A DNA stretch of 64,000 nt from Variovorax boronicumulans (GCF_029892485.1 NZ_JARXVG010000009.1:1-64000), one strand, 5' to 3'. Positions 54,459 through 63,998 are shown, numbered from the stretch's first letter. Numbers and translations: made by a program. The notes: generated by a model not told the origin, from the letters alone.

Positions 54459-56780
54459 ATGATTGCCCAAGAACTGGAAGTCAGCTTGCACATGGCCTTC
54501 GTCGAGGCCCGGCAGCAGCGCCACGAGTTCATCACCGTGGAGCATCTGCTGCTCGCTTTGCTGGACAACCCGAGCGCCGCAGAGGTTCTGCGCGCCTGCT
54601 CGGCCAACGTCGACGACCTTCGGGCGTCGCTCACCAACTTCATCAAGGACAACACGCCGCAAGTGGCGGGTACCGACGATGTAGACACCCAGCCCACGCT
54701 GGGTTTCCAGCGCGTGATCCAGCGCGCCATCATGCATGTGCAGTCCACCGGCAACGGCAAGAAGGAAGTCACCGGCGCCAACGTGCTGGTCGCGATCTTC
54801 GGTGAGAAGGACTCGCACGCGGTCTACTACCTGCACCAGCAGGGCGTGACCCGCCTGGACGTGGTCAATTTCATTGCCCACGGCATCAAGAAGAGCGATC
54901 CGCCAGAAGCCGTCAAGGGCAGCAGCGAAGCGCCTCAAGGTGAAGGCGAAGAGGGCGGCGGCGAACGCAACGAGAAGGCATCGCCGCTCGAGCAGTTCAC
55001 GCAAAACCTCAACCAGCTCGCCAAGGACGGCAAGATCGATCCGCTGATCGGCCGCGAATACGAGGTCGAGCGCGTCATCCAGATCCTGTGCCGCCGGCGC
55101 AAGAACAACCCGCTGCTCGTGGGCGAGGCGGGCGTCGGCAAGACCGCGATCGCGGAAGGCCTGGCATGGCGCATCACCCAGGGCGACGTGCCCGAGATCC
55201 TCGCCGAGGCGCAGGTCTACTCGCTCGACATGGGCGCATTGCTGGCCGGCACCAAGTACCGCGGCGATTTCGAACAACGCCTGAAGGGCGTGCTCAAGTC
55301 GCTGAAGGACAAGCCGAACGCCGTGCTCTTCATCGACGAAATCCACACGCTGATCGGTGCAGGTGCAGCCTCGGGCGGCACGCTCGACGCGTCGAACCTG
55401 CTCAAGCCCGCGCTCTCGAGCGGCCAGCTCAAGTGCATCGGCGCGACCACGTTCACCGAGTACCGCGGCATCTTCGAGAAGGACGCGGCCCTGTCGCGTC
55501 GTTTCCAGAAGGTCGACGTGGTCGAGCCGACGGTGCAGGAAACCGTCGACATCCTGAAGGGCCTGAAGTCGCGCTTCGAGGAACACCATGGCGTGAAGTA
55601 CGCGGTAGCCGCCCTCCAGGCCGCCGCCGAGCTGAGCGCCAAGTACATCAATGACCGTCACCTGCCCGACAAGGCCATCGACGTCATCGATGAAGCCGGT
55701 GCCGCCCAGCGCATCCTGCCGCCGAGCAAGCGCAAGAAGACCATCAGCAAGACCGAGGTCGAGGAAATCGTCGCGAAGATCGCGCGCATTCCCCCGGCCA
55801 ACGTCAGCAACGACGACCGCAGCAAGCTGCAGACGATCGAGCGCGACCTCAAGAGCGTGGTGTTCGGCCAGGACAAGGCACTCGAAGTGCTGGCCTCCGC
55901 AGTCAAGATGGCGCGTTCGGGCCTGGGCAAGGGCGACAAGCCGATCGGCTCGTTCCTGTTCTCCGGTCCCACGGGCGTCGGCAAGACCGAAGCGGCCAAG
56001 CAACTTGCCTACATCATGGGCATCGAGCTGATCCGCTTCGACATGTCGGAGTACATGGAGCGTCACGCGGTGAGCCGCCTGATCGGCGCGCCTCCGGGCT
56101 ATGTCGGTTTCGACCAGGGCGGTCTGCTGACCGAAGCCGTCACGAAGAAGCCGCATTCGGTGCTGCTGCTCGACGAAATCGAGAAGGCGCATCCGGACAT
56201 CTTCAACGTGCTGCTGCAGGTCATGGACCATGGCACGCTGACCGACAACAACGGGCGCAAGGCCGACTTCCGCAACGTCATCGTCATCATGACGACGAAC
56301 GCGGGCGCCGAGACCATGAACAAGGCGACCATCGGCTTCACCAACCCGCGTCAGGCGGGCGACGAAATGGGCGACATCAAGCGCCTGTTCTCGCCCGAGT
56401 TCCGCAACCGGCTGGATGCCATCGTCAACTTCAAGGCGCTCGATGAAAACGTCATCCTGCGCGTGGTCGACAAGTTCCTGCTGCAACTCGAAACGCAGCT
56501 GGCCGAGAAGAAGGTCGAAGTCACCTTCAGCGACAAGCTGCGCAAGCACCTGGCGAAGAAGGGCTTCGATCCGCTGATGGGCGCGCGTCCGATGCAGCGC
56601 CTGATCCAGGACACGATCCGTCGTGCACTGGCCGATGAACTGCTGTTCGGCCGCCTGACCGATGGTGGGCGCCTCGAAGTCGACCTCGACGACAAGGACG
56701 AAGTGCTGCTGGACATCCAGCCGTTGCCCAAGAAAGAGGGCAAGTCCAAGCCGGAAGCGGAAGAAGCCGCAACCGGTTGA
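54459..56780 (+). CDS. clpA: ATP-dependent Clp protease ATP-binding subunit ClpA
   Basis: 773 aa. The N-domain starts MIAQELEVSLHMAFVEARQQ. Walker A motifs are GEAGVGKT (about 221) and GPTGVGKTE (about 502), with VLFIDEIHTLIGAGAASGG and VLLLDEIEKAHPDIF. The ClpP-binding loop is expected near the second module. It unfolds substrates for ClpP. A terminator follows. Confidence 0.97.
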   Translation: MIAQELEVSLHMAFVEARQQRHEFITVEHLLLALLDNPSAAEVLRACSANVDDLRASLTNFIKDNTPQVAGTDDVDTQPTLGFQRVIQRAIMHVQSTGNGKKEVTGANVLVAIFGEKDSHAVYYLHQQGVTRLDVVNFIAHGIKKSDPPEAVKGSSEAPQGEGEEGGGERNEKASPLEQFTQNLNQLAKDGKIDPLIGREYEVERVIQILCRRRKNNPLLVGEAGVGKTAIAEGLAWRITQGDVPEILAEAQVYSLDMGALLAGTKYRGDFEQRLKGVLKSLKDKPNAVLFIDEIHTLIGAGAASGGTLDASNLLKPALSSGQLKCIGATTFTEYRGIFEKDAALSRRFQKVDVVEPTVQETVDILKGLKSRFEEHHGVKYAVAALQAAAELSAKYINDRHLPDKAIDVIDEAGAAQRILPPSKRKKTISKTEVEEIVAKIARIPPANVSNDDRSKLQTIERDLKSVVFGQDKALEVLASAVKMARSGLGKGDKPIGSFLFSGPTGVGKTEAAKQLAYIMGIELIRFDMSEYMERHAVSRLIGAPPGYVGFDQGGLLTEAVTKKPHSVLLLDEIEKAHPDIFNVLLQVMDHGTLTDNNGRKADFRNVIVIMTTNAGAETMNKATIGFTNPRQAGDEMGDIKRLFSPEFRNRLDAIVNFKALDENVILRVVDKFLLQLETQLAEKKVEVTFSDKLRKHLAKKGFDPLMGARPMQRLIQDTIRRALADELLFGRLTDGGRLEVDLDDKDEVLLDIQPLPKKEGKSKPEAEEAATG

Positions 56781-56828
56781 GAAAACCGGGCATTCCGCGG
56801 CCGATGAGGCTGCGGAACCGCCTCCAAA

Positions 56829-56858
56829 GGCCGGTAGCATCGCGCTACCGGCCTTTTT
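56829..56858 (+). terminator. Rho-independent terminator after clpA
   Basis: GGCCGGTAGC pairs perfectly with GCTACCGGCC (10 bp, 5-base loop), then five T. It lies 49 bases after the clpA stop. Confidence 0.93.
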
Positions 56859-56897
56859 CTTTGGGCCACTGAAACCCATCCACCCGCCTCCGTCACC

Positions 56898-58343
56898 TTG
56901 ATCCTTCCCGTCCTCAGCCCCGAATGGAAAACCGGCCTCTCCCTCGCGTGGAGTGGCTACATCGCCGTGCTGTCGATCTGGATCGTGATGCAGAAGCGCG
57001 CGCCGGTGTCCACGATGAGCTGGATCCTCTCGCTGGCGCTGCTGCCGTTTGCAGGCTTCGTCGTTTATTACTTCCTCGGGCCGCAGCGACTGCGCAAGCA
57101 ACGCATCAAGCGGCTGCGCAGCCGCGCCGGGGCCTCGTCGCAGGCCGACCTGGCCCGGCTGCGCGACGCGGCGCAGAACGCGCCACCGGCGCTGCAGCAG
57201 ATGGCGCGGCTGGGTACCGCGGCCTGCGGGCTTCCGGTGTCGAGCGCATCCGATGTGGAACTGCTCTCGGGCGGCGCGCGCACCTTCGATTCGATCTTCG
57301 AGGCCGTGCGCACGGCAAAAGATCACATCCATCTCGAGTACTACATCTTCGAGCCCGACAAGATCGGCACCGCGCTGCGCGACCTCTTGGCCGAGCGCGC
57401 GAAAGAGGGCGTCGTCGTACGCCTGCTGCTCGATGCGCTGGGCTCCAAGCGCATCGGCCGCAAGTTCATGGCGCCGCTGCATGAGGCCGGCGTGAAGGTC
57501 GCGCTGTTCCATGACACCAAGATCGGCCGGCGCCTGCGCCCGGTGACCAACTACCGCACCCACCGCAAGATCGTGGTGTGCGACGGCCGCGTGGGCTTCA
57601 CGGGCGGCGTGAACATCACCGACGAGGAAGACAAGCGCACCAACCCCGATGCGTACCACGATGTGCACCTGCGCATCGAGGGCAGCGCGGTGCGCTGGCT
57701 GCAGACCACCTTTCTCGAAGACTGGACCTATGCCACCGGCGAAGACCCGCGCGGCATGGACGACACGATGGCCGCCATGCTGCCGCAACTCGAAGCCGGC
57801 GACATTCCCGTGCAGATCGTGACCAGCGGCCCGGACAACGCGCTCGAAGCCATCCACCGCATGCACGTCGAGGCGATCCATTCGGCCACGCACCGCGCCT
57901 GGCTCACCACGCCGTACTTCGTGCCGGGCGAGCCCGCGTTGATGGCACTGACGAGCGCTGCATTGCGGGGTGTAGACGTGCGCCTGCTCGTGCCGCGCCG
58001 CAGCGATTCGGCCATCGTGAGTGCCGCCGCGCGTTCGTACTTCGACGAGCTGATCGCCGCAGGCGTGAAGGTCTGGGAATACAAGGCGCGGATGCTGCAC
58101 TCCAAGACCTTGGTGGTCGATGACCATTGCGCGATGATCGGCACCGCGAATTTCGACAACCGCAGCTTCCGGCTCAACTTCGAGGTCTGCGCGGTGGTCT
58201 ACGGCCCCGCGCTGGCCCGGCCGCTGGCGGCGCAGTTCGAGACCGACCTGCACAGTTCCGGGGCGGTGCGCGCCAACCGGCCACAGAATTTCTGGCGTCG
58301 CCTCGGCGATTCCATTGCGCGCTTGTTTTCACCCTTGCTCTGA
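56898..58343 (+). CDS. cls: Cardiolipin synthase (PLD superfamily)
   Basis: 481 aa from a TTG start at 56898; the first in-frame ATG would cut off the first membrane helix. Two N-terminal helices (LAWSGYIAVLSIWIVM, MSWILSLALLPFAGFVVYYF) are followed by two HKD motifs: THRKIVVCDGRVGFTGGVN and MLHSKTLVVDDHCAMIGTAN. It condenses phosphatidylglycerol into cardiolipin at the inner membrane. sbcB begins right after the stop. Confidence 0.92.
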   Translation: MILPVLSPEWKTGLSLAWSGYIAVLSIWIVMQKRAPVSTMSWILSLALLPFAGFVVYYFLGPQRLRKQRIKRLRSRAGASSQADLARLRDAAQNAPPALQQMARLGTAACGLPVSSASDVELLSGGARTFDSIFEAVRTAKDHIHLEYYIFEPDKIGTALRDLLAERAKEGVVVRLLLDALGSKRIGRKFMAPLHEAGVKVALFHDTKIGRRLRPVTNYRTHRKIVVCDGRVGFTGGVNITDEEDKRTNPDAYHDVHLRIEGSAVRWLQTTFLEDWTYATGEDPRGMDDTMAAMLPQLEAGDIPVQIVTSGPDNALEAIHRMHVEAIHSATHRAWLTTPYFVPGEPALMALTSAALRGVDVRLLVPRRSDSAIVSAAARSYFDELIAAGVKVWEYKARMLHSKTLVVDDHCAMIGTANFDNRSFRLNFEVCAVVYGPALARPLAAQFETDLHSSGAVRANRPQNFWRRLGDSIARLFSPLL

Positions 58344-59783
58344 ATGAACCACACCTTTCTCTGGCACGACTACGAAACCTTCGGCGCGGTGCCGCGCCGC
58401 GACCGGCCCTCGCAGTTCGCCGCCATCCGCACCGATGCCGAGCTGAACGAAGTCGGCGAGCCGCTGATGATCTATTGCAAGCCCGCGCCGGACTACCTGC
58501 CCAGCCCCGAGGCCTGCCTGATCACCGGCATCACGCCGCAGGTGTGCCTGGAGCGCGGCATTCCCGAGCACGACTTTGCCGCACAGATCGAGCGCGCGTT
58601 CTCGCAGCCCGGCACCATCGGCGTGGGCTACAACACCATCCGCTTCGACGATGAAGTCACGCGCTTCTTGTTCTGGCGCAACCTGATCGACCCATACGCG
58701 CGCGAGTGGCAGAACGACTGCGGCCGCTGGGACCTGCTCGACGTGGTGCGCCTCACTTACGCGCTGCGTCCCGATGGCATCGAGTGGCCGAAGAAGGAAG
58801 ACGGCAAGCCCAGCTTCAAGCTCGAAGACCTGGCGCGTGCCAACGGCCTGCTGCACGAGTCGGCGCACGATGCGCTCTCCGACGTGCGCGCGACCATCGC
58901 GCTGGCCCGGCTGATCCGCGACAGGCAACCGAAGCTGTTCGACTTCGCTTTCGGCCTGCACAGGAAGGATCGCGTCGCGAGCGAGCTCGGCCTGCCCGCG
59001 ATGCGCGAAACCGCCAAGCCCTTCCTGCACGTCTCGGGCATGTTCCCGGTCGAACGCGGCTGCCTTGCTGTGATGTGGCCGCTGGCGAGCCATCCGACCA
59101 ACAAGAACGAGCTGCTTGCCTGGGACCTTGCTCATGACCCAAGCGAGCTGCGCGACCTCGATGTCGAGACGCTGCGCCTGCGGCTCTTCACCCGCACGGC
59201 CGATCTGCCCGAAGGCGTGGTGCGCCTGCCGGTGAAGGGCATCCACCTCAACAAGTCGCCGATGGTGGTGGGCAACCTGCGCACGCTCGCGCCGCCGATG
59301 GCCGAGCGCTGGGGCGTCGACCTCGACACCGCGATGCGCCACGCCGCCATCGCGCGCGACCTGCCCGACATGAGCGCGATCTGGTCGCAGGTGTATGCGC
59401 GGCCGAAGGAGGCCACGCCCGATGTGGACGAAGACCTCTACGGCGGCTTCGTCGGCAACGCCGACCGCCGGCGCCTGAATCAGTTGCGCGGACTCTCGGC
59501 CGGCGAACTCGCCAAGGACCGCACCGGCTTCGACGATGGCCGCCTCGAAGAAATCGTGTTCCGCTACCGCGCGCGCAACTGGCCCGAATCGCTGGCGCCC
59601 GAGGAGACCGAACGCTGGGAGGCGCTGCGCGTGGCGCGCCTGTTCCATGGCGAGGGCGGGGTGCGCACCATCGAGCAGCTGTTCAGCGAAGTCGATGCGC
59701 TGTCCGAAACGGCGGACGAACGCGGCGAGGAGATCCTCGGCGCGCTCTACGAATACGCGGAAGCCATCGCGCCCGAGGCCTGA
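58344..59783 (+). CDS. sbcB: Exodeoxyribonuclease I SbcB
   Basis: 479 aa. The DnaQ-like exonuclease motifs are visible: Exo I LWHDYETFGAVPRRDRPSQF, Exo II FDDEVTRFLFWRNLIDPYAR, Exo III LLHESAHDALSDVRATIALA. The SH3-like and helical C-terminal regions complete the usual length. It degrades single-stranded DNA 3' to 5' in repair and recombination. Confidence 0.95.
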   Translation: MNHTFLWHDYETFGAVPRRDRPSQFAAIRTDAELNEVGEPLMIYCKPAPDYLPSPEACLITGITPQVCLERGIPEHDFAAQIERAFSQPGTIGVGYNTIRFDDEVTRFLFWRNLIDPYAREWQNDCGRWDLLDVVRLTYALRPDGIEWPKKEDGKPSFKLEDLARANGLLHESAHDALSDVRATIALARLIRDRQPKLFDFAFGLHRKDRVASELGLPAMRETAKPFLHVSGMFPVERGCLAVMWPLASHPTNKNELLAWDLAHDPSELRDLDVETLRLRLFTRTADLPEGVVRLPVKGIHLNKSPMVVGNLRTLAPPMAERWGVDLDTAMRHAAIARDLPDMSAIWSQVYARPKEATPDVDEDLYGGFVGNADRRRLNQLRGLSAGELAKDRTGFDDGRLEEIVFRYRARNWPESLAPEETERWEALRVARLFHGEGGVRTIEQLFSEVDALSETADERGEEILGALYEYAEAIAPEA

Positions 59784-59789
59784 ACGTTC

Positions 59790-60229
59790 ATGGCACACGC
59801 TGCTCCCCGTGTCCGTTCGATGCTGGTCGCGCTCATGCTGACCGCGCTCGCGGCCTGCAGCGCTTGCCTTCCGTGCCAACGGCTGGCGGAACCTGCGGCA
59901 CCGGCTTCGATGCCTTCGAGCGCGATACGCTCTTCTTCGGCCGCGCCATCCCCGCCGGCGGTCAGGTATCGGATGCGCAGTGGGCCAGCTTTCTCGACAC
60001 CACCGTGACCCCCGCGTTCCCGCAAGGCCTCACGGTGCTCGACGCCGTCGGCCAATGGCGTGGCGCCTCGGGCGGCGTGGTGCGTGAACCCTCGAAGCTC
60101 GTCGTTCTGCTGCATCCGCGCAATGCGAAGGACGACGCGGCCATCGCCAAGATCATCGACACGTACCGCAAGAATTTCGGCCAGGAGGCTGTGCTGCAGG
60201 AAAGGCAATCGGTCTGTGTCCGCTTCTGA
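59790..60229 (+). pseudogene. DUF3574-like lipoprotein, single-base frameshift
   Basis: From ATG 59790 the frame shows a lipoprotein signal (VRSMLVALMLTALAAC). Somewhere between about 59855 and 59880 the coherent sequence changes frame: GGTCGTGFDAFERDTLFFGR, WASFLDTTVTPAFPQGLTVL and EPSKLVVLLHPRNAKDDAAI continue to the stop at 60229. One extra base would restore a 146-residue protein. The domain resembles DUF3574, function unknown. An alternative is that the second part has its own start (GTG within the region), but no signal would then be left. The error is likely of the same type as the others in this window. Confidence 0.68.
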
Positions 60230-60239
60230 AGAAAGCTCC

Positions 60240-60401
60240 ATGAAGGACCACAACATTGTGCGCCGCCTGACAGCCGCGGATGCCGAGCCGCAGGCCATTG
60301 CGCTCGATGGCGCGCTGCTGCCCAAGGTGCACATGTGGTGCGACCTCGAGAATGGCGGATCGGCTTGCGCTACTCGGTCGGCTGCGCCGGCAGCCCGCTG
60401 A
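60240..60401 (+). CDS. Small hypothetical open frame (53 aa)
   Basis: From ATG 60240, 11 bases after the DUF3574-like stop: KDHNIVRRLTAADAEPQAIA, then VHMWCDLENGGS. It overlaps the end of the convergent GFA gene, and no family is recognised. It might be a real small gene or the remnant of a longer one truncated where the GFA gene begins. Confidence is low. Confidence 0.25.
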   Translation: MKDHNIVRRLTAADAEPQAIALDGALLPKVHMWCDLENGGSACATRSAAPAAR

Positions 60402-60774
60402 GGTCTTGCGACCAGCCGAGCGCTGACCGGCACCACTGCTGGCGGCGCGGCGGCAACCGGTCGCGCTCCGCCATGCTGCCGATGCGCAGCGAGTAGGTGG
60501 GTGGCGGGTCGATGTCGGGGCTCGAAGCAATCGGCGTTCCGCAGTTCTCGCAGAAGCTCTGGCGGCGGCGCGTTCCGCTCTCGGCCGTCTTGACATAGAC
60601 CTTGGGCTGGCCGGTCAGCAGGTGGAAGCTCTCGGCCGGCACCGGCGCCGAGACACGATAGGCCGTGCCCGAGAGGACCTGGCAATCGGCGCAGTTGCAA
60701 AGGCTGACCTTGTCGGGATCGACTTCGGCCTCGTAGGTGATCCGGCCGCAATGGCAGGCGCCGTGGACTTTCAT
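60370..60774 (-). CDS. GFA-family glutathione-dependent formaldehyde-activating-like enzyme
   Basis: 134 aa. Zinc-binding cysteines are seen in GACHCGRITYEAEVD, SLCNCADCQVLSGTAYRVSA and SFCENCGTPIAS, the pattern of the GFA/CENP-V fold. Some members add formaldehyde to glutathione; others have unknown roles. The start at 60774 is ATG. It lies upstream of the cytosine-deaminase-like gene in a tail-to-head order on this strand. Confidence 0.9.
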   Translation of the reverse strand: MKVHGACHCGRITYEAEVDPDKVSLCNCADCQVLSGTAYRVSAPVPAESFHLLTGQPKVYVKTAESGTRRRQSFCENCGTPIASSPDIDPPPTYSLRIGSMAERDRLPPRRQQWCRSALGWSQDLSGLPAQPTE

Positions 60775-60838
60775 GTCGGGTCTCTCCAGGAATCGTTCAT
60801 CGGGTTCGCACCATCATTTCGCCCCGTTCATCATGGGC

Positions 60839-62119
60839 TCAAGCCTTGGGAATCATCCAACTGCTCGAGGGCGCCCGACCCGGCAGGTGCAGCGCTGCCG
60901 TGGCGGCCGGCGTTTCCGCCAGCAGCTGGCCCTTGCGAAAGACCTTGAGCCGCGTCGCCCGCAGCCGGATCGCTTCGACGGGATCACGCGCCTGCAGCAG
61001 CACGAAGCTCGCGTCGCAGCCGGGCTCTATGCCGTAGCGCTCCAGGTGCATCACGCGCGCGGCGTTCGTCGTCACCGCCTCGAAGCACTGGCGGATGCCG
61101 GCCTGGCTCGTCATCTGCGCGACGTGCAGGCCCATGTGCGCCACTTCGAGCATGTCGCCCGAGCCCATGCCGTACCAGGGGTCCATCACGCAGTCGTGGC
61201 CGAAGGCGACGTTCACGCCGGCCGCCACCAGTTCGGGCACGCGCGTCATGCCGCGGCGCTTCGGATACGTGTCGTGGCGGCCCTGCAGCGTGATGTTGAT
61301 GAGCGGGTTTGCGATGACGGCCACGCCGCTTTGCGCGATGAGCGGCAGCAGCTTGCTCACGTAGTAGTTGTCCATCGAATGCATCGAGGTGCAGTGCGAG
61401 CCGGTGACGCGGCCCTGCAGGCCCAGTCGCTGCGCCTCGAAAGCGAGCGTCTCGATGTGGCGCGAGAGCGGGTCGTCGGACTCGTCGCAGTGCATGTCCA
61501 CCAGCTTGCCGCGCTCGGCGGCCAGCTCGCACAGCAGCTTCACGCTGGCAGCGCCGTCGGCCATGGTGCGCTCGAAATGCGGAATGCCGCCGACCACGTC
61601 CACGCCCTTGTCGAGCGCGCGCGTGAGGTTCTCGACGCCGCCTTGGGAGCGCAGCACGCCGTCCTGCGGAAAGGCGACCAGCTGCAGGTCGATGTAGGGC
61701 GCGACCTGGCGCTTGACCTCGAGCAGCGCATCGACGGCGAGCAGGCTCGCATCGCTGGTGTCCACGTGCGTGCGGATGGCCAGCAGGCCCTTGGCCACAG
61801 CCCAATCGCAATAAGCCAGTGCGCGCTCGATCAGCGCATCGGCAGTGAGCAGCGGCTTGAGCTCGCCCCACAGCGCAATGCCTTCGAGCAGCGTGCCGCT
61901 CTCGTTGACGCGCGGCAGGCCGTAGCTCAGCGTGGCGTCCATGTGGAAGTGCGGGTCGACGAAGTGAGGGGCGAGCAGCAGGCCCTCTGCGTCCAGCTTC
62001 TCGTGCGCCGGGGCGTCCAGGCCTTCGGTGACCTCGGCGATGAGGCCGTCCTGCACGGCGATCGACATGCCGGTGCGGCCGTCGGGGAGGGTGGCGTTGG
62101 TGACCAGAAGATTCAACAT
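60839..62119 (-). CDS. Cytosine deaminase-like amidohydrolase
   Basis: 426 aa. Metal and active-site motifs fit the CodA group: DPHFHMDATLSYGLPRVN, LAIRTHVDTSDASLLAVDAL, LVDMHCDESDDPLSRHIETL, TGSHCTSMHSMDNYYVSKLL and VNVAFGHDCVMDPWYGMGSG. It would deaminate cytosine or a related base in the cytoplasm; isoguanine or creatinine are alternatives. It has no permease gene beside it. Confidence 0.88.
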   Translation of the reverse strand: MLNLLVTNATLPDGRTGMSIAVQDGLIAEVTEGLDAPAHEKLDAEGLLLAPHFVDPHFHMDATLSYGLPRVNESGTLLEGIALWGELKPLLTADALIERALAYCDWAVAKGLLAIRTHVDTSDASLLAVDALLEVKRQVAPYIDLQLVAFPQDGVLRSQGGVENLTRALDKGVDVVGGIPHFERTMADGAASVKLLCELAAERGKLVDMHCDESDDPLSRHIETLAFEAQRLGLQGRVTGSHCTSMHSMDNYYVSKLLPLIAQSGVAVIANPLINITLQGRHDTYPKRRGMTRVPELVAAGVNVAFGHDCVMDPWYGMGSGDMLEVAHMGLHVAQMTSQAGIRQCFEAVTTNAARVMHLERYGIEPGCDASFVLLQARDPVEAIRLRATRLKVFRKGQLLAETPAATAALHLPGRAPSSSWMIPKA

Positions 62120-62257
62120 CGGAGGATCTGCGTGGGTGTGTATTCGGAGAGCGAGAGGGCTCTAATTTTCAGCTCAGAAATCTTTACGCCCGGGAGACAA
62201 AACGCAAGAACATGCTACCTATCCTCGGATGCTTTGGTACCCCTTGTTTATCACTTC

Positions 62258-62839
62258 ATGCGAATTGACGGCAATCCGGTAGCGCTGCAAAGACCGCGGG
62301 GTTCCGGATCATGCGTCATCTGGTTGACGGGCCTGTCGGGCGCGGGCAAGTCCACCATCGCCAGCAGCCTGCGCGAGCGCGCAATGGCACAGGGCATGCC
62401 GGTGGCCATCCTCGACGGCGACGACGTTCGGCGCGGCTTGAGCCAGGGCCTGGGGTTCGGCCATGCGGACCGCCGCGAGAACATCCGGCGGATGGCCGAA
62501 GTCGCCCGCCTGCTGAGCGACCAGGGGCTGGTGGTCATCGTTGCGGCCGTGTCTCCGATGCGGGAGCAGCGCGCGATGGCGCGCAAAATCATCGGCACGG
62601 CCTTTCGCGAAGTCCATGTGCGCGCCTCCCTGGCCGTTTGCGAGCAGCGCGACGTCAAGGGCCTGTATGCGCGTGCGCGCCGCGGCGAGGTTGCCAAGTT
62701 CACCGGTATCTCGGACATCTACGAGCCGCCGCTCCAGCCCGACCTGGTCATCGACACCTCGAGCTGCGAAGTCGCCCAGGCCGCAAGCAGCCTGATGTCC
62801 GCCTTCGGCACATGGAGCCTGCGCGACGGGAGAAGATGA
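62258..62839 (+). CDS. cysC: Adenylylsulfate kinase CysC
   Basis: 193 aa from ATG 62258. Walker A is WLTGLSGAGKSTIASSLRER, then AILDGDDVRRGLSQGLGFGH and HADRRENIRRMAEVARLLSD. It phosphorylates APS to PAPS. It overlaps the following sulfotransferase-like gene by four bases (ATGA), so the PAPS is likely meant for a sulfation reaction. Confidence 0.95.
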   Translation: MRIDGNPVALQRPRGSGSCVIWLTGLSGAGKSTIASSLRERAMAQGMPVAILDGDDVRRGLSQGLGFGHADRRENIRRMAEVARLLSDQGLVVIVAAVSPMREQRAMARKIIGTAFREVHVRASLAVCEQRDVKGLYARARRGEVAKFTGISDIYEPPLQPDLVIDTSSCEVAQAASSLMSAFGTWSLRDGRR

Positions 62840-63723
62840 AGAACCATTTGCTCATAGCGGGGACGGGCCGCGCAGGCACCACATTCCTGGTGCAGTACCT
62901 GGCCGCATGCGGCCTGGACACCCAGCTCGCCCACCAACAGCGCCCTGGCTACGATGAGGACGCCAATGCGGGCCTGGAAGACCTGCTCGTGGGCAATGCC
63001 GATGCGCCCTACGTGGTCAAGTCGCCCTGGCTGTACGAGTTCGCGGAACGCCTGCTGGCTGACCCCGAGACCGTGGTGGACGCGGTCGTCATTCCCATGC
63101 GAAGCATCGTCGAAGCTGCGACCAGCCGCACGGTCAACGAGCTGCGCGCGCGGCATGGCAACGCAGCGCTGCCCGACGATTGCACGCGATGGGAGACCTG
63201 GGCGGCAACGCCGGGTGGCATCGTCTATTCGCTCAATCCGATCGACCAGGCAAGGCTTCTCGCGCTGGGGTTTCATGAGCTCCTGCATGCGCTCGTGAGG
63301 CGGAACATTCCGGTCGTGCTGCTCGATTTTCCGCGGTTCATCGAGGATCCGGACTATCTCTACGAGGCCTTGCGCCCGACCCTCGGCGACAGGCTCGATC
63401 GCACCTCGGCCTTGCGGGCGCACGTGCGGACGGCCGAGCCGTCGAAGGTGCGCATCGGCAAGGAGCTGGCGGCCGATGGCGCGCCGGGCCGTGGCGTCGA
63501 TCCCGGTGCAAGGCTGGCGGGCATTGAATTCCCGAGCCATGCAACGCTCGACAGGACCGCATTGAAGCGGGCGCTCGACAAGACGGCCATACGCAACGCG
63601 CAACTCGAAGAACACCTCGCCGCGATGCAGGCATCGCGTTCATGGCGCATCACGGCACCGCTGCGCGGAATGACGCGGCTGATGCAGAGGTTGCGGCGAG
63701 CGGCGACGCCTTCGGTTCCATAG
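62836..63723 (+). CDS. Sulfotransferase-like P-loop protein
   Basis: 295 aa from ATG 62836. The N-terminal LLIAGTGRAGTTFLVQYLAA fits the PAPS-binding 5'-phosphosulfate loop of sulfotransferases. AYLL-type substrate motifs cannot be assigned. The C-terminal tail (SRSWRITAPLRGMTRLMQRL) resembles tails found on cell-surface glycosyltransferases, so the substrate may be a surface polysaccharide. Coupling to cysC supports PAPS use. Confidence 0.75.
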   Translation: MKNHLLIAGTGRAGTTFLVQYLAACGLDTQLAHQQRPGYDEDANAGLEDLLVGNADAPYVVKSPWLYEFAERLLADPETVVDAVVIPMRSIVEAATSRTVNELRARHGNAALPDDCTRWETWAATPGGIVYSLNPIDQARLLALGFHELLHALVRRNIPVVLLDFPRFIEDPDYLYEALRPTLGDRLDRTSALRAHVRTAEPSKVRIGKELAADGAPGRGVDPGARLAGIEFPSHATLDRTALKRALDKTAIRNAQLEEHLAAMQASRSWRITAPLRGMTRLMQRLRRAATPSVP

Positions 63724-63755
63724 AAGCGGTCGGAACCGCAGCAGCGGGCCGTGCT

Positions 63756-63998
63756 TCAACGCGTGCGTTGCGCCCTGTAGCGGTATTGCCCCGCCGCAGG
63801 CCCGACCTCGATCGTCACGCGCCGCAGCTTGTCGTCATGCCCGGATGCCGCCTTCGCCGTCACCACGATGCCGCGCGGCGTGGCGCGGCAGGTGATGTCG
63901 GTGAGTGCGACCTCGGCGTGGTCGTTGTCGAGTTCGGCGATGGCGACCGTGTGCTCGGCATGCAGGCCGCCGTTGGCATCGCGCCCCATCCACTGCAC
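63756..63998 (-). CDS. Hypothetical protein, possibly partial at the right edge
   Basis: About 80 aa are visible; the apparent start at 63998 is GTG near the window edge, so the gene may begin beyond it. The sequence (HTVAIAELDNDHAEVALTDI, then KLRRVTIEVGPAAGQYRYRA) looks like a beta-rich domain but is not recognised. Confidence 0.4.
   Translation of the reverse strand: MQWMGRDANGGLHAEHTVAIAELDNDHAEVALTDITCRATPRGIVVTAKAASGHDDKLRRVTIEVGPAAGQYRYRAQRTR

Noticed and set aside
54372..58253. 1293-residue minus-strand open frame across clpA and cardiolipin synthase
   Set aside because: Antisense shadow of conserved genes.
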